A stretch of DNA of 64,000 nucleotides from positions 1 through 64,000 of the forward strand of contig JAKVBF010000002.1 of NCBI GenBank assembly GCA_022447555.1, given 5' to 3'. Shown here piece by piece: positions 45,191 to 54,680 of this stretch (its first letter is position 1; every line of letters starts with the position of its first letter). The position numbers and the translations under genes are program-made. Source of the stretch: Mariniblastus sp. Its GTDB lineage: Bacteria > Planctomycetota > Planctomycetia > Pirellulales > Pirellulaceae. The notes under the pieces were generated by a model. That model searched no databases, was not told the DNA's origin, and saw only the letters and a program-made list of their open reading frames with translations.

Positions 45191-46111
45191 ATGCAAGAAA
45201 CCCGTCCACGAATTGAATTGAATGCAGCCGCCGTCGAAGCGGGGTACAAGAATTGCCGCGCGACAGCCAATCAATATTTCAAGTCTTATGCTTGGATGGC
45301 TTCTAATCTACCTAAACCCCGCCGACTGGGCCTAGACGCTCTATCCTGCCATCTTGCCAAGTGTGTCGATCTCCTCGATCTGGAGAGTTTCAATGGGTTA
45401 CCATTGGATGTTTGGTGCGAAATTCGTGACGATTTGAGCGATGCCTTTCGTGGACAGTGCACCTCGAATGATCTCGCTGCACTGGTTAACGCCTGCGAAC
45501 ATTTCGACGTTCCCAAACAATATCTTTTTGACATGCTGGAGGGGGCTGACTACTGGATTCGGTTCCGACAACTGAAAACGTTCGACGAACTGGAAGTTCT
45601 CGCTTATCGGATCGGCGGCGCGATGATGACCGCATCAGTCCCCGTTCTTGGGTTCATCAAGGACGATTACGAATTCTCAGCCTGTCGTTTAGGTAAAGCT
45701 ATTTTTCTAACGCAAGTTCTGGCAAACGCGTTGCCGGACATTCGCCGTAACAAAGTGTTTTTCGCTCAGGACGATCTGTTAGAAACAGAATTGGAGATTC
45801 ATCGGTTTAAATTGAGACAACCTAGCCAATCATTGAACCAACTTGTCCGTCTCTATGCGAATCGTATCAAGAAATGGTACCATGAGGGTGGCAAGCTGAT
45901 CCAATACTTGGACTACGATGGAAAACGGACGGTTAAATCCCTTGTCGCATTCCACTGGAACCTTTTGAACAATATTCAGCGAGCTCCGGAAAATCTGCTC
46001 GCACCAAATAAAGTCATGAGTGGTCGCGACAAGCTTTCCCTAAAAACAAGACATCTTTTGGGAATTGAGGGAAATGTACCGGTCATTCCCAATACCGATG
46101 GGCACTCCTAG
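45191..46111 (+). CDS. squalene/phytoene synthase family protein with altered Asp motifs
   Basis: 306 residues from ATG 45191. The overall all-alpha family pattern is present: CRATANQYFKSYAWMASNLP, VPKQYLFDMLEGADYWIR, ELEVLAYRIGGAMMTASVPV and the long second-motif helix. Both Asp motifs are altered: the first reads AKCVDLLD where relatives have RxxDDIxD, and the second reads NALPDIRRNKVFF where relatives have DxxED. The protein may still bind prenyl diphosphates but canonical head-to-head coupling is doubtful. The family makes squalene, hopanoid or carotenoid precursors. Divergent from ispH, so a role in isoprenoid metabolism is suggested by context. Confidence 0.8.
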   Translation: MQETRPRIELNAAAVEAGYKNCRATANQYFKSYAWMASNLPKPRRLGLDALSCHLAKCVDLLDLESFNGLPLDVWCEIRDDLSDAFRGQCTSNDLAALVNACEHFDVPKQYLFDMLEGADYWIRFRQLKTFDELEVLAYRIGGAMMTASVPVLGFIKDDYEFSACRLGKAIFLTQVLANALPDIRRNKVFFAQDDLLETELEIHRFKLRQPSQSLNQLVRLYANRIKKWYHEGGKLIQYLDYDGKRTVKSLVAFHWNLLNNIQRAPENLLAPNKVMSGRDKLSLKTRHLLGIEGNVPVIPNTDGHS

Positions 46112-46116
46112 GGTAA

Positions 46117-48006
46117 TCACTCTCCTAGGCCGACCATCTCCAACAGTTTCAACGCGTTGGTCGTTTCGGCAATCCCTTGCCGCATCTGATAATCGAACGT
46201 CATCTTACGTTGCCCGTCTTGATCAATGAACTGTTCTGCGAAGTGGACGGTACAACACGCCTTCGCCAACTCGTCGGTGGTCGCGAGATCTAAATCGTGA
46301 GTCGATATCGCGCCAATCGCATTCTCGTCAATGAGCTTACGTACCACCCGACTCACTGCAATATTCCGCTCTCGCGAGTTGGTCCCTTGAAGGATTTCAT
46401 CCAGCAAAAACAGCATCGCATGCTCTCCCACTTCGTTTTGACGCTGTGCGGTGTCTACAATTTCTTTCAATCGTTTTAGCTCGGCCATAAAAAACGAAAC
46501 ACCGTCAGCCAACGAATCGACAATTCGCATACTGGTTTCGATGCGCAGTGTGGTGAGAGTCATCGCCTCGGCGCAAACAACGCTGCCCATTTGAGCCAAG
46601 GCCACGTTTACGCCAATACTTCGCAACAGCGTACTTTTTCCCGACATATTAGAACCCGTCACCAACAATACCGTGCCAGTAGGTCCGACGGTCACATCGT
46701 TGGAAACGCGAGAATCATCCATTAATGGGTGACCCAACTGACGGCAAACAATCTTGCTGCTGGTTGAAGATCGCTCATTGACGCTTGGAAAAATCCAATC
46801 GGGATGATCTGCCTTGAGTTTGGATAGCGCCAAAATCGCCTCCCAACGCCCCAAAGCTTCAAACCAACGCCCGGCCTTATGACCATTGCGAGATTTCCAA
46901 TTTTCTAGCAGATCCAAAATATGGGCATCCCAGAAAAACATGAATTCGAGCACTAAATAAGGCAGGAAAAAAATCCCGTTACGCCGAAGATTGGCAAGCC
47001 AAGCCAAACAGGATAAAGAGCCAACGTGCCTTCTCACATCATCGCCATCCTGTGTCAAATCACTCTGTATTTTTTTCAGGAAAGGAGATTGACTCTCAAA
47101 CTCGCCAACCATACCAAAAAGATCGACGTAGTGTGAAACCTCGTTTTGATGAGACGCAATTTGGTTGAATACATCGTGCATCGCGCCGGCAAAGAAAACG
47201 GAAAGGAAAAAATTTACCGCCAACCCTGTCAGCATGATCGAGACCGCGATACCCGGCTCAGCCCCGCCCAAAAATAGCATCAGTAAACCGGCAAGAACGG
47301 CCACTGATGTGACTCGACTGAGCCACAGCAACCACCTTCGCCCTACAAACCAATGGGGACTCTCCGACCATTCAATGAAACGACTCGGACCCGATTGACT
47401 CGTGTGCAACTGAGCGCACAAGAGCCGGAACCGTTGACGATAGGTGAAATCGCGGGACAACTCCTCCACGCCGGACTGTCGCTCAGCAATCTCCTTTGCG
47501 GAAGCGCCGTTTAATATCCAGTCTCCCAACGTTTTTATCCCGAGCGGAGTTCTGGCGATGCCGAGTAATTTATACAAAGAACTATCGCCCGTCAGGTCCA
47601 GATCAAAAGCGACGGCCTGCTGCTCTCGAGGCACACTAAAGGGTGGCACTTTGATCTGGTCCCAGTCACGCTTCAACCTTGCAATCGACTCTCGATGCAT
47701 GTCCACCAATAATTGGGAGCGGCGGATCTGGAAATGGATGCGCTCGTGCAGAAAGGTCACGACTAAAAAACCGACAAACCCAAGCCCCGAGAGAACATAC
47801 CAGAGCAAGCGACCGTCGGCAGCATTCGCTAAACCAAGAAAGACAAAAAGTAGAGCGACCAAAAAAGAACCGCCACGCAGGTAACTGAATCGGCCCCACC
47901 GGATGGCCGCCTGTTGCAACACCTCGGATTCTTCACGGTGCTTGGTCGTATAGAATTCCAACGCCTGCTGCGTGGTGGTCGGTTGTGCTGGTTCAGGTCG
48001 GCTCAT
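46117..48006 (-). CDS. membrane-anchored MutS-family ATPase
   Basis: 629 residues from ATG 48006. Two N-terminal helices (GGSFLVALLFVFLGLANAA, GLGFVGFLVVTFLHERI) place it in the membrane, followed by a ~160-residue linker and lever-like region with further hydrophobic segments. The C-terminal MutS ABC ATPase has Walker A LVTGSNMSGKSTLLRSIG, Walker B FLLDEILQGTNSRER and ISTHDLDLA. There is no mismatch-recognition N-terminal domain, so repair of mismatches is unlikely. Such TM-MutS proteins are widespread but uncharacterised. Convergent with the squalene-synthase-like gene, six bases away. Confidence 0.9.
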   Translation of the reverse strand: MSRPEPAQPTTTQQALEFYTTKHREESEVLQQAAIRWGRFSYLRGGSFLVALLFVFLGLANAADGRLLWYVLSGLGFVGFLVVTFLHERIHFQIRRSQLLVDMHRESIARLKRDWDQIKVPPFSVPREQQAVAFDLDLTGDSSLYKLLGIARTPLGIKTLGDWILNGASAKEIAERQSGVEELSRDFTYRQRFRLLCAQLHTSQSGPSRFIEWSESPHWFVGRRWLLWLSRVTSVAVLAGLLMLFLGGAEPGIAVSIMLTGLAVNFFLSVFFAGAMHDVFNQIASHQNEVSHYVDLFGMVGEFESQSPFLKKIQSDLTQDGDDVRRHVGSLSCLAWLANLRRNGIFFLPYLVLEFMFFWDAHILDLLENWKSRNGHKAGRWFEALGRWEAILALSKLKADHPDWIFPSVNERSSTSSKIVCRQLGHPLMDDSRVSNDVTVGPTGTVLLVTGSNMSGKSTLLRSIGVNVALAQMGSVVCAEAMTLTTLRIETSMRIVDSLADGVSFFMAELKRLKEIVDTAQRQNEVGEHAMLFLLDEILQGTNSRERNIAVSRVVRKLIDENAIGAISTHDLDLATTDELAKACCTVHFAEQFIDQDGQRKMTFDYQMRQGIAETTNALKLLEMVGLGE

Positions 48007-48100
48007 ATTAAGCAATCATCTTGCAAAAGTTCAAATCGGAGAAAGGCATTGTCATCGCTGGCTGGTATCTTCCCTATGCAACCGATGACAAATGCCCATT

Positions 48101-49330
48101 CTAGATCCCACTCAATTCCGTCGCCCGCCGTACTCTCTCAACGGCAATGATAAATGCCGCGGTTCGCAAACTCACGCCGTGCTTGTTGGCAGCAGTCCAC
48201 ACCTCTTCGAAAGCATTTGAAAGTACCGAGTCTAACTGCTGGCGGACACGATTAAGATCCCAACTGTAATACTGACGATTTTGTACCCATTCAAAATAAC
48301 TAACTGTCACGCCACCCGCATTGGCCAAGATATCTGGCACGACGCAAACACCTCGTTCGAAAAGTATTTCATCCGCGTAGGGATGAATAGGAGCGTTTGC
48401 TCCCTCGACAATGTAGCTGGCTTTCACTGCATCAACGTTGTCTTTGGTAATCACGCCGCCCAGTGCTGACGGGATTAACATATCAACCTCGAGTGCCAAT
48501 AATTCCTCATTAGAAATCAAGGTTGCGCCTTCGAAACCCTCTAGGGTAGGGTGTTCAAGAATGTGATGCAGGACCGCAGGGATATCTAACCCGTCCGGGT
48601 TGTAGTAGCCTCCTGTGATATCGCTGACGGCAACAATTTTAAAATCTGACTCATGCATATATTTAGCCGCATGAGAACCAACGTTCCCAAAACCCTGAAT
48701 CGCTACCGAGACATCCTGCGGGCGCCGGCCTAATCGACGTAGCATTTTGAACGCTAAGATCCCAACGCCACGACCCGTTGCTTCCTCACGACCTTTCGCT
48801 CCGTAATCTTCGACCGGCTTCCCTGTGATGCATGCTGGATTAAAGCCGTTGTACTTTTCCCATTGATTTCGCATCCAGGCCATCGTCTCAGAGTCAGTAC
48901 CCATATCAGGCGCCGGGATGTCCTTATCCGGTCCAATGATCTCGTGAATCTGATCTATGAATTTACGACTGACCCGCTCTTTCTCTTTTTTACTCAGCAG
49001 ACCGGGATCGACACAGATACCACCTTTCGCTCCGCCATAGGGAATATTGACCACCGCCGTCTTCCAACTCATCAGTGACGCGAGTGCGCGAACTTCGTCG
49101 AGATCGACCTCCCAGTGGTACCGCAATCCACCCTTCATGGGCCCACGGGCATTATTATGCTGTACCCGAAAACCAACCAACGTCTCGAGGCGCCCATCAT
49201 CCATCTCAACGGGAACTTCAACCGTAACCTCACGTTTGGGTTGTAAAAGTAATTTCCGAATTTCTGGAGGCATCTCTAAATTGTCCGCAGCGCGGTGAAA
49301 ATAGAGCTGAACCGCTTCAAACGCTTTCAT
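48101..49330 (-). CDS. gdhA: glutamate dehydrogenase (Glu/Leu/Phe/Val family)
   Basis: 409 residues from ATG 49330; the frame to 49465 overlaps the divergent gene and lacks family match. Catalytic pocket: ARGPMKGGLRYH, NIPYGGAKGGICVDP (catalytic lysine region), PAPDMGTDSETMAWM. The NAD(P)-binding domain has IQGFGNVGSHAAKYM, VSDITGGYY and YIVEGANAPIHP. ~410 residues is the usual size of hexameric bacterial GDH. Converts 2-oxoglutarate and ammonia to glutamate, or the reverse; the coenzyme cannot be fixed by eye. Cytoplasmic. Divergent from the pseudokinase gene. Confidence 0.94.
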   Translation of the reverse strand: MKAFEAVQLYFHRAADNLEMPPEIRKLLLQPKREVTVEVPVEMDDGRLETLVGFRVQHNNARGPMKGGLRYHWEVDLDEVRALASLMSWKTAVVNIPYGGAKGGICVDPGLLSKKEKERVSRKFIDQIHEIIGPDKDIPAPDMGTDSETMAWMRNQWEKYNGFNPACITGKPVEDYGAKGREEATGRGVGILAFKMLRRLGRRPQDVSVAIQGFGNVGSHAAKYMHESDFKIVAVSDITGGYYNPDGLDIPAVLHHILEHPTLEGFEGATLISNEELLALEVDMLIPSALGGVITKDNVDAVKASYIVEGANAPIHPYADEILFERGVCVVPDILANAGGVTVSYFEWVQNRQYYSWDLNRVRQQLDSVLSNAFEEVWTAANKHGVSLRTAAFIIAVERVRRATELSGI

Positions 49331-49452
49331 TGGATGACTTTTTGATTGGGATTGGGGCCTTGAGGGCAAATTATCAACGAACGAATTGAATACAATTGGG
49401 TGACCTGATCGTGGCCGCCACTTCGCTGTTTGACAAGGATCACCTACAATAA

Positions 49453-52392
49453 GTGAAATCTTCAATTGTATGTAGCTATGATCATCAATATGGGACGAAA
49501 TCGTCTCGAAAAGACGTGACTATCGATTCAAAAGATTTCTGGAACTTATTATCCGAGAGCGGCCTCGTTCGCGGAGCAGATCTGCATGATCTGACCGCAA
49601 CGTTTGATGCGGCTCGAACGGAAATCGATCAGCAACCCAGGTTTCAGGGGCTGAGCGAAGTCGAAACTCTATCCAAATGGCTGGTTGAACAAAAGGTCCT
49701 TTCCGATTTCCAGGCGGAGATTCTAGCCAAGGGCGCAAGTGGTCCCTTTAAGTATGGGAATTACACCGTTGTTGGAAGTACAGATTCCGGTCCTCTAAAA
49801 AGTAGTTTCTCCGCCGTGCACCAAAGCACCGGGCATCCGGTCCTACTTCAATTCCTTCCTGGCAATTCGCCGGACGATCTCTCTTTATGGAAGAGTATTG
49901 AGACCTTGATTCACAAGGTCTCAGAATTGAATTCCGACCACCTAGCTGCTGTTTATGAAGCGGTCGTTTTACCGAACTATCGATTTGTCGTTTCCCAGCA
50001 GATCCGGGGGAAGAATTTAGCCATTCGGGTTCCACGTAAGGCTCGTATGCCATGGCAAGATGCCTGCAAAGTGTTAAATCAGGCTGGGCAGGGATTGGCC
50101 TGCATGCATCAGCAAGGTCTTTCGCACAATGCGATTTCTCCGAGATCAATCTGGTTGTCCAGCACTTACCCGGCCCAACTAAGAATTCAAATCATGCCGG
50201 ATATGGTCGCCGAAACGGGTGGCGATCTTTCTGAAGAATCGAGGTACGACTACTTGGCGCCAGAGCAACCCGATCAAGGGGGCTCGCCCGCAGCTGATAT
50301 CTATGCACTGGGCTGCGTGCTCTTTCGGCTCACAACTGGCCGAGTGCACAAGCACCCAGATACGGACGACCTGCCGCCAGACAGCAGCGGGATCACTAAA
50401 GAGCTTGCCAAACGAGAACTCCCCCCCACTCTGATTCAGTTGATCGAATCGATGCTTTCACCGCACGCTTCCAAGCGCCCCTCGATTAACGAATTCCTTA
50501 GAGTGATGAACGAACTGGCACCCACTCCCGTAGGTAAATCGACCAGCCCACCCGGGCCGGCTTCTCTGATCGCCTATCGAGCTTGGCTTACTAAATTCAA
50601 ACCGGGCACGCTTCAAAGCGACATTAAAAAACTTCCTGAGATACAACCTCAACTCACCGGCATCGCCAATCCTCAAGCAACCCCCAAAGCTAAAATCTCT
50701 AGTCGTCAGAAATCAAAACGAGCATTGCCGCTTGCTATTGTGGCTTCTCTAGTGACCCTTGGATTACTCGCGACCGCTTTTTTAATCTATGCGAACCAAC
50801 GTGTTGTCAGCGAGCGGTCGACCCAACCACCTCAACAGAACCCTCCAACTGATCCATCGGAATTGACAAAACCCAACGAACCCAAAATGGATCCCTCTGC
50901 AACCACGTCCACGTCGGGTAAATGGATACAAGAATTACTTGAAGACGACGGGGACAGATTATGGGAAACCCCGACATTGGGCGATCCCATCGACTTTTCC
51001 TATGTGCCACCCGGTGCGAAGTTGATCTTCACGTTTCGCTTAGCAAATCTCTTGCAAGAGGCACAGGGACAACTCCTAGTCGATTCCATTGGCCCCAGCC
51101 TAACTGGGCAACTCGACCGATGGCAAGAAAAAACTGGTATCCCCTTAAATGAGATCGAACGCTTAACGCTCTCGCTTCACTCAGTGGATTTTGAGTATCA
51201 GACCGTTGTTTCGGTGCAAACAACCAAACCATGGGATCGCCAACGATTACTGGATCTTTGGAACAAACCTCAATCCACCGAATTGGAAATGGGGGCTCGA
51301 ATCTATGTGGGCTCTGATGAAACCGCGTATTACTTTACCGAGGGAGACTCACAACCTAAAACCACACAGAAATTCCTGATCGGGCCAGCCGACTTGATAA
51401 GCGAATCCGCCGATTTGGCTGGCGCGGTCGCATTGAGTGGGACCATGAAAAATCTGGTGGAGGTTAGCGACCGCGAGCGACAGATTTCCATCCTCTTTTT
51501 GCGAAACGCACTGTTCAATGATGAAGGTCAAAAATTAATGGGAGGCTCTCTTGCCGCCTTGAATCGTCAGATGTCGGCAACTCTGGATGACAGTATTCGT
51601 GGAGTCCTACTGAGTATCCATGTGGATAACGGTAGTTTTTTCGAACTTCAATTCGATCAAACACTCGATTTAAAACCGGCGGAATTACAGGATTGGCTGA
51701 CGTCAACATCTCAAAAAAGCCTCGATCAAATCACTCAGTTCGCGGCCAATTCACCAGGAAACAGCTACTGGAATCCCGTCCGATCGAGATACGCCGGAAT
51801 GATCATGGACCTCTACCGAAATCTACGGATCGGTATCGAGCGTGGCAACGTGATTGCCAATTGCTGGCTCCCGCCGATGGCCGCTCACAACATCGTGGGC
51901 GGGACCGAATTGCTGCTCAACTACGCCAACGGAAACAGTGGGTCGGCCCTCTTAAACAGTACTAACAAAGTGCCCAGTTCGATCGAACAACTTTTAGAAA
52001 TGCAGCGCGATCTGAATGTCACAACCAACCCAGATCTCAATATTTTACTGGCCGATTTGCAGTCCGAAATAACCGACGATTTGGGAGAAATGCCGTTTCC
52101 ATTTAAAATTAAATTGCTGGGGAATGACCTTCTCGCTGAGGGCATTACGAAAAATCAACGGCCAGGCGAATTCGATCTGAAGCAAAAAACACTGGCTGAG
52201 ATCCTCACAGAAATCATGATACGTGCGAACCCCAACAAAGACATTTCTGGTGCACAAGATCCGAACTGCAAACTGATCTGGGTCGTGGGACCCGACCCAG
52301 ATCAACCCGACCAGAAGATCATTCTGATCACCACCCGCGCAGCAGCAGCAGACAAGGCCTACAGGCTGCCGAGCGTATTTCAGGCCGAATAA
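49453..52392 (+). CDS. membrane pseudokinase of the Ser/Thr-kinase fold
   Basis: 979 residues from GTG 49453 (GTG 49516 is an alternative). The kinase-like domain lies at about 95-355. The APE motif (DYLAPEQPDQGG, about 266) and αF ADIYALGCVLFRLTTG are present. The catalytic parts are lost: the HRD loop reads SHNAISPRSIW (about 225), no DFG is found (IMPDMVAETG instead) and the beta-3 lysine is missing (PVLLQFLPG). So phosphotransfer is unlikely and the protein is probably a binding or regulatory scaffold. A single TM helix at about 425-447 (PLAIVASLVTLGLLATAFLIY) separates it from a ~500-residue C-terminal domain of no known family, outside the cytoplasm. Next gene: zinc-ribbon/STN protein, same direction. 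Confidence 0.85.
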   Translation: MKSSIVCSYDHQYGTKSSRKDVTIDSKDFWNLLSESGLVRGADLHDLTATFDAARTEIDQQPRFQGLSEVETLSKWLVEQKVLSDFQAEILAKGASGPFKYGNYTVVGSTDSGPLKSSFSAVHQSTGHPVLLQFLPGNSPDDLSLWKSIETLIHKVSELNSDHLAAVYEAVVLPNYRFVVSQQIRGKNLAIRVPRKARMPWQDACKVLNQAGQGLACMHQQGLSHNAISPRSIWLSSTYPAQLRIQIMPDMVAETGGDLSEESRYDYLAPEQPDQGGSPAADIYALGCVLFRLTTGRVHKHPDTDDLPPDSSGITKELAKRELPPTLIQLIESMLSPHASKRPSINEFLRVMNELAPTPVGKSTSPPGPASLIAYRAWLTKFKPGTLQSDIKKLPEIQPQLTGIANPQATPKAKISSRQKSKRALPLAIVASLVTLGLLATAFLIYANQRVVSERSTQPPQQNPPTDPSELTKPNEPKMDPSATTSTSGKWIQELLEDDGDRLWETPTLGDPIDFSYVPPGAKLIFTFRLANLLQEAQGQLLVDSIGPSLTGQLDRWQEKTGIPLNEIERLTLSLHSVDFEYQTVVSVQTTKPWDRQRLLDLWNKPQSTELEMGARIYVGSDETAYYFTEGDSQPKTTQKFLIGPADLISESADLAGAVALSGTMKNLVEVSDRERQISILFLRNALFNDEGQKLMGGSLAALNRQMSATLDDSIRGVLLSIHVDNGSFFELQFDQTLDLKPAELQDWLTSTSQKSLDQITQFAANSPGNSYWNPVRSRYAGMIMDLYRNLRIGIERGNVIANCWLPPMAAHNIVGGTELLLNYANGNSGSALLNSTNKVPSSIEQLLEMQRDLNVTTNPDLNILLADLQSEITDDLGEMPFPFKIKLLGNDLLAEGITKNQRPGEFDLKQKTLAEILTEIMIRANPNKDISGAQDPNCKLIWVVGPDPDQPDQKIILITTRAAAADKAYRLPSVFQAE

Positions 52393-52588
52393 TCGTGAAA
52401 AATGGTGCCCGATGGAGAAATTAGGAGAGTTTCGCGTTTCCCCAATTGTGTGCGGGACAACGGAATGCCGAAACCATAAAATAACGCATCCGGCGAAAGT
52501 GGTGTCGCGTGAGGGAACCCGATATCATTTCGCGACATCGAAGGTGTTGACGTAAAGCGTAGTAAGCCGATTCTTGAGGTACCTACTG

Positions 52589-54634
52589 GTGGAACCATTT
52601 ACCATTCTTTGTGAAACATGCGCTGCTCGCTTGAAGGTCACACAACCCAAAGCCATTGGTCAAAAATTAGCCTGCCCTAAATGCAACAGCATGGTATTGG
52701 TGGAGGCCCCCGAAGGCCATGAAATCCCTCATGAGGAAACCGGCACACTCACCGAGGCCAGTTTTGATTTTGATGACATCGAAAAAATCTTAGAAAATCC
52801 CGCCATTCGTCCACAAGCCGAAATGGTTTCCAAACCAGCGGCAGAAAAATCTACCAAACCGTTTCAAGATGCCGCCAACCCTTTTCAAGCCCCTGACGCC
52901 AAGTCCGCCTCCAAGCATCATGAAGTGGCGCCGACGACCGGATCTCAATGGACTACGGCCGCGGCGCAATCCAGGAAAAAATGGGTGATTGCCGGCTCGG
53001 CAGCAATTGGTTCCATTCTAGTGGTCCTAACAATCATCGGCGCGATCATCGGCAACTCGACCGGTTCAAAAAATCAAAATTCCAATGTGACCATTGCAGA
53101 AGCTCCGGACGTCGAAGGGATGAATCCCGCGACCAAGAGCGCGGCAACTACCTCAGCAAATCCACCACCGACAGATTCGACTCCAGAGGTGAACCCTGAT
53201 AAATCGCCACCTTCGAAAACAGAATCCGAAAACGCGGCCAAGGATTCGCCAGCCTCTGAAACCAATGACCCAGCAACGCCATCACCAACTCCGTTCGAAC
53301 GACCCAAAATGAAACCCGATGTGATGGCTCCAAAACCGCCAGAAGAGAAACAACCCAAGCCTGCGAATGGATTGGACTCGCTGCTGATCGGTCTCAACAA
53401 AAGCGGGGGGGATTCGGTTTTGAACTCCAAACTTGGAGAGCTTTCCAATTTACTCGAACGGCAAGGAACCTCTATTCTGGAAATCAACGACTTGGCTGCC
53501 ATCATTCGCAACTCTCAATTGATCGGTTTGCCAAAATACCACTTCGAAAAACCAGATCCGTTTGACACAACGTTACTGGAACGGCTTCAAGACCCTTGCG
53601 CCGGAGTCCAGTACAAAGCAACTCCGATGATCGTTGCCTTACGGGAGATATCATTAATTACAGGCGTTCCGTTTCAATTGGATATCGATGCCATTAGTTG
53701 CAAAAACATTGACTTATCGACACCCGTGGATATCAAGGTGGTCGACAAGGACTTCCTGAGTATTGTTCGGGAACTGGTTCGTCCACTTGCATTAACCGTG
53801 GTATTCGATGGCACCGAGATTCCATGGATCACTCCCATCGACCACCAAACGCAGCTTGAAGTGCGATACGAAATCCCCAAGCTGAGTGATCCCGACGGAA
53901 AAAAATTAGAACAGTTCGTCAATTCCATTAAAAACTTTATTGCCCCCTCTTCATGGACGGTCGAAGACGACCCACCCACAATAGAACGTTTCAAAAATCA
54001 ACTGAGCATTCGCCAAACACCCGTCATTCACAGCCAAATAAAAGCTTATTTAGAAAAAATACAAAACGGTCTGAAATTGACGAGTGGCGAGCCCGCACCG
54101 GGAGACGCATTTCCCATTCGTTGGGCGCAAGCGGAAGCCAAAACGGCGAAGCCATTTACCGGAGCATTCCGTATACCTGTCTCGATAGAAACCATGCTCA
54201 ACCGAATCCAACAAGTTTCCGAGGTGGATGTCATCGTCGATTGGGCTGCCGTCCTGCCAACCGGCTGGACCCCGCAAACGATGGTACCAGGGGAAATCGA
54301 TGAGAATTCTACTGAAGAGGCGCTGCGACAGTTGATCCGAACGATGGGACTTACCAGCCGCTTCATCAATGAGAACACGATAGAGATCACGACCTTCGAA
54401 GCCGCGGCTAAATCCACGGAGCTGGAAGTCTATTCCTGTCACAAAATCTTAAATGGAGATTTGACGCCCGACGCCCTAATGCAAGCGATTCAGGGCGCTT
54501 TGAACTTCAATCTAAATCAACTCAACAACATCCGAGTTGTTTATGAACCAGAATGCGAATGTATCATTGCTGTGGCGCCGCAGTTAGTCCAACGTCAAAT
54601 CTACGCCATTCTTCAGCGACTGGGCGCCGACTAA
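52589..54634 (+). CDS. membrane protein with N-terminal zinc ribbon and STN-like region
   Basis: 681 residues from GTG 52589, fixed by GAGGT eight bases upstream; the TTG at 52574 is less likely. N-terminal MJ0042-type zinc ribbon CETCAARLKV...LACPKCNS, then a single TM helix at about 131-153 (VIAGSAAIGSILVVLTIIGAIIG). A long Pro/Ser/Thr/Ala-rich linker follows. The C-terminal 350 residues contain repeated STN/secretin-N-like segments (KATPMIVALREISLITGVPF, EVDVIVDWAAVLPTGW, ALRQLIRTMGLTSRFI). The layout is cytoplasmic zinc ribbon, helix, then periplasmic STN-like domain. Probably co-transcribed with the pseudokinase 196 bases upstream. Role unknown. Confidence 0.8.
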   Translation: MEPFTILCETCAARLKVTQPKAIGQKLACPKCNSMVLVEAPEGHEIPHEETGTLTEASFDFDDIEKILENPAIRPQAEMVSKPAAEKSTKPFQDAANPFQAPDAKSASKHHEVAPTTGSQWTTAAAQSRKKWVIAGSAAIGSILVVLTIIGAIIGNSTGSKNQNSNVTIAEAPDVEGMNPATKSAATTSANPPPTDSTPEVNPDKSPPSKTESENAAKDSPASETNDPATPSPTPFERPKMKPDVMAPKPPEEKQPKPANGLDSLLIGLNKSGGDSVLNSKLGELSNLLERQGTSILEINDLAAIIRNSQLIGLPKYHFEKPDPFDTTLLERLQDPCAGVQYKATPMIVALREISLITGVPFQLDIDAISCKNIDLSTPVDIKVVDKDFLSIVRELVRPLALTVVFDGTEIPWITPIDHQTQLEVRYEIPKLSDPDGKKLEQFVNSIKNFIAPSSWTVEDDPPTIERFKNQLSIRQTPVIHSQIKAYLEKIQNGLKLTSGEPAPGDAFPIRWAQAEAKTAKPFTGAFRIPVSIETMLNRIQQVSEVDVIVDWAAVLPTGWTPQTMVPGEIDENSTEEALRQLIRTMGLTSRFINENTIEITTFEAAAKSTELEVYSCHKILNGDLTPDALMQAIQGALNFNLNQLNNIRVVYEPECECIIAVAPQLVQRQIYAILQRLGAD

Positions 54635-54680
54635 GCCGTCACGGCAATGCTTGGGAATTCAGACTCCAGACAAGCTGATC

